The notes under the pieces: generated by a model
Told to the model about the DNA's origin: nothing
What the model saw: only the letters and a program-made list of their open reading frames with translations
Database searches by the model: none
Part shown: positions 1 to 10,375 of the stretch, one piece after another
Numbering within the stretch: the first letter of the stretch is position 1
Layout of the letters: every line of letters begins with the position of its first letter
Program-made: the position numbers and the translations under genes
Assembly: GCA_036245525.1 (NCBI GenBank)
Contig: BTPG01000002.1
Coordinates: 125,971,950 to 126,035,949 of the forward strand
DNA: 64,000 bases
Direction: 5' to 3'
Origin: Semisulcospira habei
Lineage: Eukaryota; Mollusca; Gastropoda; Semisulcospiridae

Positions 1-115
1 ACATGTGTGAGCATTATTTGAGACAGAAGCTGTTAGAGCCATGATCAGGCTTCATTACCCTTGGCCGTGGATTCACCACGATGTCACGTATGACAACTTC
101 ATCTTCATCCGGCGT

Positions 116-226
116 CCCAGTGGGCAAAAGCTCCCTTTGGCCCGACTTCGACCGCATTTGGCCCACGCACAGCCGTGCGCGGGGCCAACTGCGGTCGAAG
201 CCGGCCCGATGACCTTTAGCTCACTG
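116..226. repeat. Family D fold-back element, copy 1
   Basis: The left arm has GACTTCGACCGCA and the right arm has TGCGGTCGAAG, joined through a GC-rich centre with GTGCGCGGGGCC. The ends carry the family D signature: CCCAGTGGGCAAAAG on the left and a degenerate ACCTTTAGCTCACTG on the right. The core differs from other D copies, yet its two arms pair with each other. Confidence 0.75.
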
Positions 227-259
227 TCAAGACGCCTCTCTCTCAGTCTCTTTGAACGT

Positions 260-476
260 TTAACCCATTTAACCCTGAGTCCCTATAGCAGGAGATGGAT
301 TGGCCATGATAATTCAAGGGTAGTACCAGATTAGCTTGGCGCCTTCAGGCGCCAAGCTAATTTGGCACTACCCTTGAATTATCATGGTCAATCCGTCTCC
401 TGCAACTGGTACATAGTCGGCATTAGGCCATGCCTCGAAATTTTTTAAAGTGGGACCTTGGGGCTAAAAGGGTTAT
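260..476. mobile_element. Family A TTAA fold-back element, copy 1
   Basis: The element opens with TTAACCCATTTAACCC and closes with GGGCTAAAAGGGTTAT, which are inverted copies. Inside is a long hairpin (288-403) with arms GCAGGAGATGGATTGGCC and its complement, and a centre of GGCGCC-TTCA-GGCGCC. It has no coding capacity. TTAA ends followed by CCC are typical of piggyBac-type elements, so a non-autonomous piggyBac-like origin is inferred. Confidence 0.8.
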
Positions 477-479
477 ACG

Positions 480-1026
480 GAAGCGTGAGTGCGCATGCGT
501 ATACGAGGAGCAGTTGGAAAATTTGTCCACCGAACGTTTAAGAGGCTTTTTGAATTTTGATTATTTTCTCATTTATTTATTTTTTTATTCTGTGCCCGAT
601 ATATAACACTTACTGGAGCTTGTGCTAGAAGGTTTGGGCGCCTGAGCCTATGTGCACTGATCAGCTCGAAGGAGCTTGCTCTTCAAGTACACATGTATAA
701 TTGGTCTATGAAGTACATGACTTGCGGCACACTCGTGGCTGAACCTCACCGTGGACGCGCATCCAGATATTTTCGGATTAGCCCGCGTATGCGTGGGAAG
801 GAGGGAGAGTTAGGGAGAACTCAGGCGATGGGGAGAGGGGTGGGGGTTGGGGGGGGGGGGTGGTCGGGGTCGATACCGGCATCAGTGTGGCCAGCACCGC
901 CCGAACCACAGATCGATTTCTGGTCAAGGACACCGTTTCCGCGTTGACTACAAGCCTTCTCGGATTCCCGCTGGCTTACAGGGTCAGTTTCCGATTCGCC
1001 GCCTTGGTAGCGACCAGCCTTGCTCT
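480..1026. other. Unassigned sequence with a G-run
   Basis: No gene is recognised. The stretch contains an AT-rich patch near 560-605 and a poly-G run at about 848-862. Short reading frames here show no recognisable domain. Confidence 0.5.
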
Positions 1027-1077
1027 GTTGCATGAGTGAGCTTAGTCCTGCGCCGGACTAAGTTTACTCATGCAACT
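1027..1077. repeat. Family C fold-back, shortened copy 1
   Basis: The arms GTTGCATGAGTGAGCTTAGTC and GACTAAGTTTACTCATGCAAC face each other almost directly. The internal arm segment seen in full-length C copies (AAGCAAGGTGCTCC) is missing, so this is an internally deleted copy. Confidence 0.7.
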
Positions 1078-1230
1078 GACCTCAGACCCTGGGGTTAATC
1101 TTATTCGTTCGTAGTATCTCTCTCTCTCTCCCCCTCTCCCCGCCCCACCCCCACCCCCCGATCTTCGCAGGGAGCACTACATTCACCGCATTGTACCCTG
1201 TTGCCGTTGTCACCAATGATAATCCAACCT

Positions 1231-1320
1231 CTAATCCCTTTGACTGTCAGAAGCGCTTTTTGTCGAAGTGATTCCTGCAGGAATCACTGACCTCGACAAA
1301 ATGTGCTACCGACAACCAGT
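1231..1320. repeat. Family J fold-back, copy 1
   Basis: The hairpin at 1252-1306 is centred on the palindrome GATTCCTGCAGGAATC, with outer arms TTTTTGTCGA and TCGACAAAA. The left border reads AATCCCTTTGACTGTCAG, a degenerate version of the TTAACCCTTTGGCTGTC border of copy 2. Confidence 0.65.
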
Positions 1321-1339
1321 GGGCTATCTTGTGCCTTGT

Positions 1340-1535
1340 TTAACCCATTTCATCTTGAGGCTGAATTGTTTAAAATGTGTTTATTGTTTTATGAAGGCTA
1401 CTTTACAGATTAGGAGATAGATCAACCATTTTAGCCTGGTTCGAGGGTGATGCCAGAATAGCTTGGCGCCGCAAGAACTATCTATGCCTCTTGCAGTCAG
1501 ATCGCTTTGACCTTTTCGCGTCAGTGAAGGGGTAG
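1340..1535. mobile_element. Chimeric family A/B fold-back element
   Basis: The left half is a family A element: TTAACCCATTTC border, GGTGATGCCAGAATAGC arm, up to the GGCGCC centre. Immediately after GGCGCC the sequence switches to a family B right arm (CTATCTATGCCTCTTGCAG) and a B-type right border (GTCAGTGAAGGGGTA). The two halves cannot pair with each other. This suggests recombination or template switching between two families that share ends. Confidence 0.7.
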
Positions 1536-1545
1536 TAGCTAAAAA

Positions 1546-2370
1546 GGGTACCCACTGTTTGTTTGCGGAAAGCCGGACGTTCTACCTCGACAACACTCCA
1601 CGCTCCCAAGACATGTCCGTCAGTTCTCAACTGCCAGAGTCATACATTACTGGATCACTCAAGTCCGTTTCTGCACTGACAAGCCATGTTTTTGAAACAA
1701 CAGTACAGCCGGCTGAACACATTAATGGATAATGTTACAACTGAATTCCGACAGCTGCGGTTTGAGGGGAATATCGTTGTGACTGCGTCGGTGTCAGAAC
1801 AGGATTGACGTAAAAAAGCGATGTGCGCGGATAGATTTTTGCTAGTCAGTTTAAGCACACCCCATGGTAGATTCTTGGGCGTAACTACCGTACATGCAGC
1901 ATGATGGGATGAACAATAACCCACAACTGAAGTCCCTTCTATATGAAAGCTGTCCTCGCTGTCAATGGTCTCTACCTTTTGTCTTTGACCTGATCAGTTT
2001 TGATGTTGAATTATCTCCTATTGAAAAAGTCTCGCAGATCTGCCAATGCGTCAGTGAGTTTTATAAGGGGCGCAGGACATACGCGTCATTGATTTGTCAA
2101 ACGTCATTTGTCATGATGTAAGTTTTAGTTTTTACGTAATTTTATATTTTACGTGATATGAGTTTCACTTTCGCTTCACAGGCTTGAGAAAATGGTGACA
2201 AAACTAGAACTTCACGGTACAATTTCAGTCTTGCTATAATTTGTGAGAAAGCAGGTTGACTTTACCTAGCTACATGATACTAAGTACACGGGTCACCTGC
2301 ATGCTCTTCTGAAAGCGCGTCGATGTGTGTGTGCGTTTTAGTGTGTGCGTGCGCGCGCGCTCCAAACATC
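1546..2370. other. Unassigned intergenic sequence
   Basis: I see no gene, inverted repeat or recognisable element. A short GT/GC-alternating tract lies at about 2322-2362. Small reading frames on both strands show no domain signature. Confidence 0.5.
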
Positions 2371-2372
2371 TC

Positions 2373-2970
2373 CAAGAGGCATAGATCCTCATGCTCATCC
2401 TCAGAAAGAAAAAATCCGACCACATCACTGCCCTGCTCAAACTCCTTCACTGGCTTCCCATCTCACAACGCATCCAATACAAGATTCTGTCTCTCTGCTA
2501 CAAATCCCTGAACAACTGCGCTCCTGCCTATCTCTCCAACTTACTTCACCCCTACACTCCTCCCCGCTCCCTCCGCTCCGCCTCCGACCCTCTCCGCCTC
2601 CACATCCCCCGCACCAAACTCAGCACTTTCGGCCCCCGCTCCTTCTCTGTATACGGTCCATCCGCCTGGAACACTCTCCCACTCTCTCTCCGTCAGAAAC
2701 ACTCTCTCTCCTCCTTCCAGTCCGCCCTCAAAACTCACATCTTTCAACAGTTCTAGCACTATATCACCACACTCCCCACCCCAAGTCGACTGTCGTAATG
2801 TATTTCACTTTTAGTGGTACGCGAGCCGTTGTCTAAGCGTGCGCATGCGTGCGTGAGTTGTAAGTGCGCGCTTAGAGTTATAATTATTATAAGATAAGCG
2901 CATTACAAATACCGTAATTATTATTTTTATTTATGCGCCTGGAGGGCGCATGAGGATATATTCCTCCTGG
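2373..2970. repeat. Family B fold-back split by an L2-like fragment
   Basis: The left arm CCAAGAGGCATAGATCCTC lies at 2373-2391 and a diverged right arm (CGCATGAGGATATATTCCTC) at about 2947-2966. Between them is about 550 bp of L2-like retrotransposon. The retrotransposon thus lies in the former centre of the hairpin. Confidence 0.6.
2391..2756 (+). pseudogene. L2/CR1-like retrotransposon, C-terminal fragment
   Basis: The 121-residue frame matches the C-terminal tail typical of L2/CR1-clade reverse transcriptase polyproteins. Signatures are HITALLKLLHWLPISQRIQYK, then a run of PYTPPRSLRSAS and a FGPRSFSVYGPSAWNTLP segment. The endonuclease and catalytic RT domains are absent, so the copy is strongly 5'-truncated, the usual fate of LINE insertions. 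An A/T-rich 3' region follows to about 2935, with repeated ATTATT motifs that fit a LINE 3' tail. It is not a host gene. The clade is inferred from the recognisable C-terminal motif. Confidence 0.75.
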
Positions 2971-2984
2971 AGATGCGCGCATGT

Positions 2985-3840
2985 TTGTGAGAGAGAGAGA
3001 GAGCCGCGCGCGAGAGAGAGAATTACGTCATATTTAGAGTATTCTGTCAGTGTCTGCGTGGTGACGGAGTTGCCTCTTTTACGTCACCGCCACTGTCTGA
3101 CTTTCTCTGGAAGTAAAGTTGTTTTTTTTTTTTTTTTAGTATTTTAATTCTTTTCTGAAAAGAATTATTTTTACTAAAAATAAGTTGAAAGAACACAAAG
3201 CTGGCTAACGAACTCATCCAATGTCTTTCTCCAAACTAGCTATATGCAAAAGTTAAAGTAAATATGAAAAAAATTACGGACTCTAATCTGGGTCAACGGA
3301 CTTCCTAAAACAGGTTGTTATGTTTTCAATGAAACATGCTCGGAGGCTCTCTTAGCCACCCACTTAAGAAAGTATTTCGCAAAGTTTCAATCTTGTGTGT
3401 ACAGAAATATCGGAGATTCTCTTGTTTACATACATACGCACACACATACATACGCACATACGGCGCTTTGCGCCAAATGTACGTTCTGCAGCGACTAGAC
3501 ATGACGTAATTTTTATCTTGTTACTTCAATTGTTAGAGGTTTAGCCTGCCCGCCTTTGACATCATGGCCGACATGCTATTAAATCCGCCCCACCGCGACC
3601 CGTCCTAAAAAGTCCCTTCTATAAATAGAAGGGACTTAAAAACCGATGACAGTGCAGACCATTCACCCTATGATCACTGAGTCAGCTGACCACAGCGGAC
3701 ATCCTCAGACTAAACGAAGATCCTATCTGTGGGGATATGAGAGTTACAGTTCCTAGAATAGCTTCTCTCTCTCAGTATCAGCTAATCGACAGGGGTCGCA
3801 TGCACGGGGCCCACTTATCATCATAATGATCTCCCTCTTG
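2985..3840. other. Unassigned sequence with small repeats
   Basis: Contains an AG/GC-alternating tract (2990-3020), a poly-T run at about 3122-3137, a CATA/CACA-rich tract (3427-3462) and a small perfect hairpin at 3607-3634 (AAGTCCCTTCTA and TAGAAGGGACTT). No coding sequence is recognised. Confidence 0.5.
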
Positions 3841-3848
3841 AACCTCTG

Positions 3849-3915
3849 TAAGAGGCACAGATTGTCATGGGCTACCGCCGGCCTGCGGGGCCTCATGACA
3901 ATCTACGCCGCCTCA
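3849..3915. repeat. Family B fold-back, diverged copy
   Basis: Left arm AAGAGGCACAGATTGTCATG and right arm CATGACAATCTACGCCGCC. Both arms carry TTGTCATG/CATGACAA in place of the consensus TCCTCATG/CATGAGGA, a paired change. Confidence 0.6.
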
Positions 3916-4021
3916 AAGTGGCTCAGTTTACATTTGTTTGCCTCATTCCGAGCCGGGGCGTTCATCGGCTGCCAACCCGGCCGATACAATACTGATATCA
4001 GCTGAATTTATCTTCCGAATT

Positions 4022-4088
4022 GAAAGCCACAGACTGTCATGGGCGCCCGCACCCTGTGGGAGCTCACTTCAGTCTATGCCTCTTGCTG
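4022..4088. repeat. Family B fold-back, diverged copy
   Basis: Left arm CCACAGACTGTCATGGGC and right arm GAGCTCACTTCAGTCTATGC, ending in CCTCTTGCTG. The stem is imperfect, and it lies close to another diverged B copy at 3849. Confidence 0.55.
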
Positions 4089-4458
4089 CCTCAAACTACT
4101 TCCTTACCCCTCGGCCCGACTGAGGACATCTTTGCCTTTTCAACGCGATATCAGTTATCAGTGCGATATCAGCTAAATTTATCTTCGCAGCAACCCACAC
4201 CCCTTCCTTTTCCGCGCCCGAGATGATTTATTAATTAATCAGGCGACTAATGGACTGATTACCCGGATGAGCACGTCTCACGCTATCGGTGAAGTCCGCG
4301 AGGACGATGATCCCGTCTGCAGACTGAGGTACACAGACTGATGTGAATGACGTCAGTATATAGATTACTTCGTAGGCTCTATGCTATTGTGGGCTCTCAC
4401 AGATGAGTACTGAGGTAACGTGGCTTAACCTGGGCTATGTATCAGTTTCTCCCACATC

Positions 4459-4565
4459 CCGGTAAGCAAAAGTCCTCGGGCCCACGACGGCCGCAGTGGG
4501 CCCACGCACGGTCGTGAGCGGGCCCACTGCGGCCGTCGTGGGCCCGAAGACGTTTTGCGGCACTG
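4459..4565. repeat. Family D fold-back, copy 2
   Basis: Near-perfect hairpin. The arms are GGGCCCACGACGGCCGCAGT and its complement, meeting at a GTGCG-type centre. Ends are GGTAAGCAAAAGTCC on the left and GACGTTTTGCGGCACTGG on the right. The GC content far exceeds that of the flanks. Confidence 0.8.
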
Positions 4566-4569
4566 GAGA

Positions 4570-5054
4570 TGGCTCGACTGAATTTCGGGTATCCGCGGCC
4601 GGCATCATTACGTTAGGACGGCTGACATTTTTCAGTAGTGTTTCAGTCCTCAACGGAGCAACTAGTCTTTCAGTGAGATTTAAATCCTGCAACTGATTTC
4701 TGCGTGAGGACGGATTGACCGGGCCAGATTACTGGTCAGCGAAACCCCAGTAACTCGGGCCGACTGACCCGCCGCCATGATTTGATTAGCATTTTGCTGT
4801 ACCTCAACCTCGGCAGTGCTTGTACAGAACGAGTCTAAAACGTGAAGCATGTCATAGGAATTGAAACGGATGCAGATCGATCACTCAGCCCAGGATAGGC
4901 AAAAACTTGAGACAGCAAGTCCATTTTTGTGAAGAGCGAGATTTTCCAGCATTTATATTCAATACAAATCTTTCTTGTCATAAAAAAAAACGGAGTCAGA
5001 TACTGTCTATTGCCATCACAGGACAGAGACATGACTGAAACATGCTGAGGACAG
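4570..5054. other. Unassigned sequence, possible half of family H
   Basis: No gene is seen. A patch at about 4905-4960 (CAAGTCCATTTTTGTGAAGA then GCGAGATTTTC) resembles the left arm of family H, but no clear right arm follows. Confidence 0.4.
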
Positions 5055-5161
5055 GTGCATGGGTGAGCTTAGTCCTGCGCCAGCCACTAAGCAAGGTGCT
5101 CCGCTGTAGCGGAGCACCTTGCTAAGTGGCTGGCGCAGCACTAAAGCTCACTCATGCAACT
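5055..5161. repeat. Family C fold-back, copy 2
   Basis: Long hairpin with arms GCCACTAAGCAAGGTGCTCC and complement, meeting at GCTGTAGC. The outer arms are TGCATGGGTGAGC and GCTCACTCATGCA. The stem is nearly continuous for about 50 bp per arm. Confidence 0.85.
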
Positions 5162-5743
5162 GGTCCCTGGTCCAATGCGATATACTTAAGATTGGAAATG
5201 ACACGATGCGACTGAAATTACCATTCAGGCAACGGCCGCTAAAGCAACCCGCTCCGTCATCAATGATGTGGTAAAAGAGCAAGACCGGTCCCACCCAGGT
5301 ATGCATCCGGTCACTCTGGTCCTGACGCCTCAAAATGTCCGAGCACCCACAGTGGTTTTCTCCCCGACTCCATTCGCCACCGCTGAGATCGAAGGAGTCA
5401 ACCATTGTGATCATCACATGACCCTGTCCGTGTGGGCAAAAGACTGTGCACTGTAAGCGGTTGCAGTAAACCAGACTGACAAGTCAAGATTTCCATCTAT
5501 CCCCGTCCGCCTACCAGTATTCCCACAGACATTTGATGAACCTTTCCCACTGACTTTTGGCGGTTTGAGGGTCAGTGTTTGTGACGTGAGCTAAATAACT
5601 CAGTGTGTGCCGTAACTGAACGGGTCCCTCGTCCAAGATTGAAACATATCCGTCACCGCAGTGATCGCCCCGCGGGACTGAATGCCGGTCAAAGTGAGGC
5701 AACCTGAAAGCAGAACAGAGCAAATAAAAGCAAAGCAAAAACA

Positions 5744-5902
5744 TGACGATACCGCTCGGCGGCCGGGAAACTGAGACGCGTAATAACTACGTCATGATTT
5801 AACTACGTAACTACGTCATGACTTAACTACGTCATGACTTAACTACGTAACTACGCGTCTTTTCTGCCGAGCGGTATCGTCAGTAGCAGTCGAGGGGTTA
5901 AA
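5744..5902. repeat. Family F fold-back, long copy
   Basis: Outer arms TGACGATACCGCTCGGC and GCCGAGCGGTATCGTCA enclose AACTACGTCATGA-type units repeated in both orientations. The right border CAGTCGAGGGGTTAA ends in TTAA, as in other TTAA fold-back families. The left border has no TTAA. Confidence 0.75.
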
Positions 5903-5904
5903 CG

Positions 5905-6435
5905 AATAACCAGGCAAGAGGCTGAGGCTGTAAGATTATTTATGCCAAGATCCCTGTTTGCCGTTGCCGAGATGCTCTTACAAGCAAAAGCCGGCTACAG
6001 AATCTTTCCCCATTCTATCGAGTCACAGTGACGGCGGTTACACCGTGACTGACTACAGCAGAGAACCATGATGCCGAACCGACCGTGATAGTTCAGGAGT
6101 GGTGCCAACACTATAAAACTTTGCACCTCGTCTAATGGACAACCCTGCCAGCTAAACAGGCGGCCAGTCCAGTAACCCATGACTGCTACTAACGATAACC
6201 GGTCCGGCGGACAAGACTGACGCGTATTATATGCTGACGCGGCCGGGTTTTTTCGAGTCCTGCTGAAGGACATCGCCATAGCAGTCATTCAGCCCGGACG
6301 CACTACAACGCAAGATGGATGGACCATGGTAATTTATGAATTGTGTACGAGAATAGCTCAGCGGCAGGGCAACTTCAACACTGGGCAACTCCACCAATCC
6401 AAGCGGGGACACGGCTATGACTGAATCAGTAGAGC
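5905..6435. other. Unassigned sequence with family A-like debris
   Basis: No gene is recognised. Around 6305-6370 the sequence GGATGGACCATGGTAATT followed by GAGAATAGCTC resembles a degenerate family A left arm without a partner. Confidence 0.45.
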
Positions 6436-6439
6436 CTCA

Positions 6440-6537
6440 GCAAGAGGCAAATACCTTAGGAACCCCCGCATGGTGAGGTCCTTTGCCGCCTCTTGCATTT
6501 ACGTGACGGTTCGCATCTTTTCGGTAGTGATGGGGTT
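6440..6537. repeat. Family B fold-back, diverged copy with TTAA end
   Basis: Left arm AGCAAGAGGCAAATACCTTA and right arm GGTCCTTTGCCGCCTCTTGC. The right border reads GGTAGTGATGGGGTTAA, matching other B-element right ends. Left-hand sequence is of family A type, so this may be a second A/B mosaic. Confidence 0.6.
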
Positions 6538-6739
6538 AAACTAAGCTGACGTAGCTTGGCGTGAGTCGTGGGTGATCCATCCAGCGTAGGAAGTGCAATT
6601 CAGGCTTACAACCCGCCATCGATACTCGAGTCAAGCTATAATAATACGCGCAGTGGAGTGTCTGTGACTGAGATATGTTGACAAGCAACCTCACACTGAC
6701 CTGGCCCGGCTGCCTGAAAATGATACGCCCTGGTCCTGA

Positions 6740-6870
6740 TTAACCCTTTCGGTGCCGAGAAAAATGTCACTATCAAATGCAAGAGGCATAGATCCTCATG
6801 AGCCCCCCTCAGTTGCGGGGGGCTCATGAGGATCTATACCCCTTGCTGACCCCGCTTGGAACTCCTGTTC
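6740..6870. mobile_element. Family B TTAA fold-back, 3'-truncated copy
   Basis: The left border TTAACCCTTTCGGTGCCGAG leads to a hairpin (6779-6847) with arms AGAGGCATAGATCCTCATGA and complement. The expected right border is missing because a family A element begins at about 6894. Confidence 0.75.
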
Positions 6871-6893
6871 CTGGAAGGTCTTTTGGTCTTACA

Positions 6894-7108
6894 TTTACCC
6901 ATTGCGTCCTGAGGCTGATTTTGTAAAGTTTATTTTCCTGTGAAGGCCACACTACAGATTCGGAGATAGCCTGATCAGTTGTCTTAGTTCAAGGGTGCTG
7001 CCAGAATAGCTTGGCGCGTGAGGCGCCAAGCTATTCTGGCAGTACCCTTGAATTACTGTCAGTCAAAATTATTTCAAGCAATGGGTGTGTCAGAATGATA
7101 AGGGTTAA
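6894..7108. mobile_element. Family A TTAA fold-back, copy 3
   Basis: Begins TTTACCCATTGCGTCC (first TTAA position mutated) and ends GATAAGGGTTAA. The internal hairpin has arms GTGCTGCCAGAATAGCTTGG and complement, closing at GGCGC-GTGA-GGCGCC. Confidence 0.75.
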
Positions 7109-7434
7109 CGAAGACTGCCGCAGAAATACAGCCTGCGTCACTGAGGCGGCTCAGTCATGACACCGACTGAACGAGTTAAGCCTCTCGATCTGGAAGACGG
7201 AAGGTACTAGTGGAAATAAATCTTAAGGTTTACACCTTAGACCCTCAGCTAACTCAGTCTTGCTATATAATTATATGCAAAAGGTACCTACATTCTCACC
7301 AGCCTTTGCAGAGCCGGTCAGAGGCTAATGAGAATGTCACAGTATACTTTTTGATCTGGCTGCAGAGATTGGCGGCCTGTTCGCAGTCTCTGCGGCCCGT
7401 AACCGCGAGGCAACGGACACCACGTGACACTACT

Positions 7435-7622
7435 GCAAGAGGTATAGATCCTCATGAGCCCCCGCAATTGCGGGGGGGGGGGGGGGGCTCATGAGGATCT
7501 ATACCTCTTGCTGAAACCCGCATTTGGTATCCATTGTTCACGGGGCGGCTGGAGCACTTTCGCGTGGAACTGACACAGATTTCTGACGGACAATGTACGT
7601 GCAGTGGCAGAGAAGGGGTTAA
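7435..7622. mobile_element. Family B TTAA fold-back with expanded G loop
   Basis: Arms GCAAGAGGTATAGATCCTC and complement, both with TATA in place of the consensus CATA/TATG. The loop side of the right arm has expanded into a run of about 17 G. The right border reads GTGCAGTGGCAG then AGAAGGGGTTAA. The left border is degenerate. Confidence 0.75.
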
Positions 7623-7624
7623 GA

Positions 7625-8260
7625 GTTTATCCTAAAAAAAGTCAGACCGAAGACAGTAGGTTGCCCCCTTTATAGTAAGGACTCCAGGGAGCGTTTCGGT
7701 GGCCACGCCCTGGTCACTGCGGAATGCGTCCTCGTAGCAGTCGCAAGTGCCTGAAACTGCTGATGTCACTGACGCAACTCCGCGCGAGCAAGAGCCAGGC
7801 ACATAAACATTTTATTCTCATCTGCAACTTGATTTCCCGTCTAGAAACATCGGCTGCTGTAGACGATACACTACCCGGAAGGGGTTGGGGGGGGGGGATG
7901 GTGGGGGTGGAAGGTGGGGAGGGGGGGGGGAGGGAATCTAAGAAAACACGCCCACTTAATCTCTGTAATCCAGTTCATAAACATGACTAAATAGGACACA
8001 TGGAATGACATCAAAGTGTAGATAACCTAGTTATACACCATGCACGTGCGGCAAGCGCAGATAATCGGGTCACGGGGCATGTGGCGTCATGTGCAAACGC
8101 TGCTAATTACTACAGTACCTCTGATTTCTAAATATTATCAGTTTTCTATTTTATTTTTTACACAAAGTGTCCTTGAAAACAAGCTGCCAGAACACGTGAA
8201 ATTTTCTGGCCCAAAACGTCTGGGATTTTGTTATTCAGACAGAATTAAGAACTTCGAGCC
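7625..8260. other. Unassigned sequence with G-rich tract
   Basis: No gene is seen. A purine/G-rich tract occupies about 7880-7935 and could form G-quadruplexes. The rest is AT-rich without repeats I recognise. Confidence 0.45.
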
Positions 8261-8261
8261 A

Positions 8262-8411
8262 GTTGCATGAGTGAGCTTAGTCCTGCACCAGCCATTGAGC
8301 AAGGTGCTCCGCTATAGCAGACAAACCTTGCTTAGTGGCTGGTGCAGGACTGAGTGAGCTGAGCAACTTGCTTAGTGGCTGCCGCAGGACTACGTTCATT
8401 TATGCAAATGA
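8262..8411. repeat. Family C fold-back with duplicated right-arm segment
   Basis: Left arm AGTTGCATGAGTGAGC. The right arm contains two copies of CTTGCTTAGTGGCTG, at 8327 and 8368, each followed by a CAGGACT motif. The second copy ends in the family C terminus TATGCAAATGACCCC. Confidence 0.7.
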
Positions 8412-8664
8412 CCCCTCGTCTTAATCGTCTCTTCGACCTTTTCCAGTGTTATTATTTTGTCGTTGTTGTTGTCGTCCTGTTGTAGTCTTTGTTATTGTCT
8501 CAGAGTCTGTTTCAGTTTTTTTTTTTTTTTTTTTTTTTTCGGGCTTGTCAAATATAGTACATTGGATTCCGGCTGAGCAGAGGACATTGATATTTGAGGA
8601 CAAGGGAAACGCTGGTTGCTCAAGTTGCCGGCATCGTTTCACACAGACTTATTGTAGTCTGTCT

Positions 8665-8837
8665 TTAACCCATAAAGCCCTGACATGCTACAACAGGATG
8701 TGGACCGACCATGATAGTTCAAGGGTGGTGTCAGAATAGCTTGGCGCCTCAGTAGGCGCCAAGCTATTCTGACACCAACCTTGAACTATCATGGTCGATC
8801 TGTCTCCAGAAATTTGACGCAGAGCTCAAAGGATAAT
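8665..8837. mobile_element. Family A TTAA fold-back, copy 4
   Basis: Starts TTAACCCATAAAGCCC and ends in a degenerate AGCTCAAAGGATAAT. The hairpin arms read GGTGGTGTCAGAATAGCTTG and CAAGCTATTCTGACACCAAC. The consensus GCC/GGC is GTC/GAC here in both arms, a paired substitution. Confidence 0.8.
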
Positions 8838-8886
8838 CTACTGAAAAAAAATTGATAATTCTATCCCCAGGATGTAGCTGATAAGT

Positions 8887-9196
8887 CAAATGTCTGGTCT
8901 TTATCCTGACTACACAGGCGCAGATTAATACAGTTAACGAGCTGGCATCAAATGTCTGGTCTTTATCCTGACTACACAGGCGCAGATTAATACAGTTAAC
9001 GAGCTGGCATCAAATGTCTGGTCTTTATCCTGACTACACAGGCGCAGATTAATACAGTTAACGAGCTGGCATCAAATGTCTGGTCTTTATCCTGACTACA
9101 CAGGCGCAGATTAATACAGTTAACGAGCTGGCATCAAATGTCTGGTCTTTATCCTGACTACACAGGCGCAGATTAATACAGTTAACGAGCTGGCAT
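8887..9196. repeat. Tandem array, five 62-bp units
   Basis: A 62-bp unit beginning CAAATGTCTGGTC and ending AACGAGCTGGCAT repeats five times with no differences I can see. Unit starts are 8887, 8949, 9011, 9073 and 9135. It abuts a family C fold-back on the right. Confidence 0.95.
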
Positions 9197-9197
9197 C

Positions 9198-9290
9198 AGT
9201 TGAGCGAGCTTAAATCCAGAACAAGCCACTGAGTAAGGAGCATCTTGCTTAGTGGCTTGCGCAGGATTAGGCTCACTCATGCACCTGACC
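9198..9290. repeat. Family C fold-back, copy 4
   Basis: Arms AAGCCACTGAGTAAGGAGC and CTTGCTTAGTGGCTTGCGC are imperfectly paired. The right end CTCATGCACCTGACCCCAGG matches the family C terminus. Confidence 0.7.
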
Positions 9291-9780
9291 CCAGGCACGT
9301 CCGGCAACTCATTGGCAGCTTGTCGAATCCGTCCAGCTGAGATAAATTGAGCTAGATTATACAAATAAACACGAACAAGATACTGATTCGCGTAACACCC
9401 CGGCTGCAGCGACAGGGGTGCATAAAGATCTATGCCTTGTGTAGATGCAAGAGTCTGGCAATTCAGAGTGTTATGGCGGCTTGTACGCGGATGACAGTGG
9501 GGCACTTCGACACTGACTGAACTATAGTACCCTCCTTCACTGATTTACAAGAGCTTCTGCGCGATGTGTCTTTTCGAGTCTACTTATTCTTATCATGCTT
9601 TTCAAGAATGTTGGACAAAGGGGCTAACTTGACTTTTCAAGTCTGAACAGTGTCGTAAAACTTGAACAATTTTCAGCTCTTTTCCTCCTTTGTACGTAGA
9701 AGAGTTGTTGCAGGCGTCTTGATGACAAAGACAATCGACACAGTGGCTATACTTCCCGCTCGAGAGTTCTTGTTACTGAT

Positions 9781-9847
9781 TCACACTGGTTACTTCCTTC
9801 GATCCTCTATACATGCGTAGCAGATCAAGGGAGGTAACCAGTGTGAG
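9781..9847. repeat. Family O fold-back, copy 1
   Basis: Inverted arms CACACTGGTTACTTCC and GGAGGTAACCAGTGTG with inner TCGATC/GATCAA and a loop of about 15 bases. It resembles two other hairpins in the window that start with CACACTGG or CACACGTG. Confidence 0.65.
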
Positions 9848-9849
9848 AG

Positions 9850-10140
9850 AGAGTATAATTATTGATAAGGACATGTGTTCCTCAGACGGAGTAGGCATTG
9901 AGTTTTCAGCGTTAGCGGGAATGCACGCATCAATATCTGCAGAAGGCACTTTTATTTATGCCGGTGAGCGCGCTATGCACGCGCGTCCCCCTAACCCATT
10001 TGTGTAATTAGGCTGACGGGACGTACCCATTATCGATCCGGGTCGTACGAGACCAGCCCACTTCAGATCGTGTCGGCTGTCTGAGAGACGTTCGTCTGTA
10101 ACAGGCACTGGTAGTCTGAAACCAATGTGACCTACTCTTT
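9850..10140. other. Unassigned intergenic sequence
   Basis: No gene or repeat is recognised apart from a short hairpin at about 9960-9985 (GCGCGCTATGCACGCGCG-like). Confidence 0.4.
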
Positions 10141-10157
10141 CCGAGAACTCAGTAAAC

Positions 10158-10242
10158 GTAATTCAAGGGTAGTGACAGATTAGCTTGGCAACGGCCGTCA
10201 GGTGCCAAGCTAATCTGGCACAACCTTTAAATTATCATGGTT
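10158..10242. repeat. Family A fold-back, copy 5
   Basis: Arms AATTCAAGGGTAGTGACAGA and CTAATCTGGCACAACCTTTA around a GGCAACGGCCGTCAGGTGCC centre. It is diverged and the TTAA borders are not clear. Confidence 0.65.
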
Positions 10243-10375
10243 AATGCACTTTTCCTTGATGAGCAAGAGTCACACTTATGTACATTTTACTGTACAGCCC
10301 ATTTTCAACAACCAATAAGGGTTTTCTGCGTGGATAAAAAGATTACTTGTCCTCCGGCAGCCGAGTAGGCCTGAG

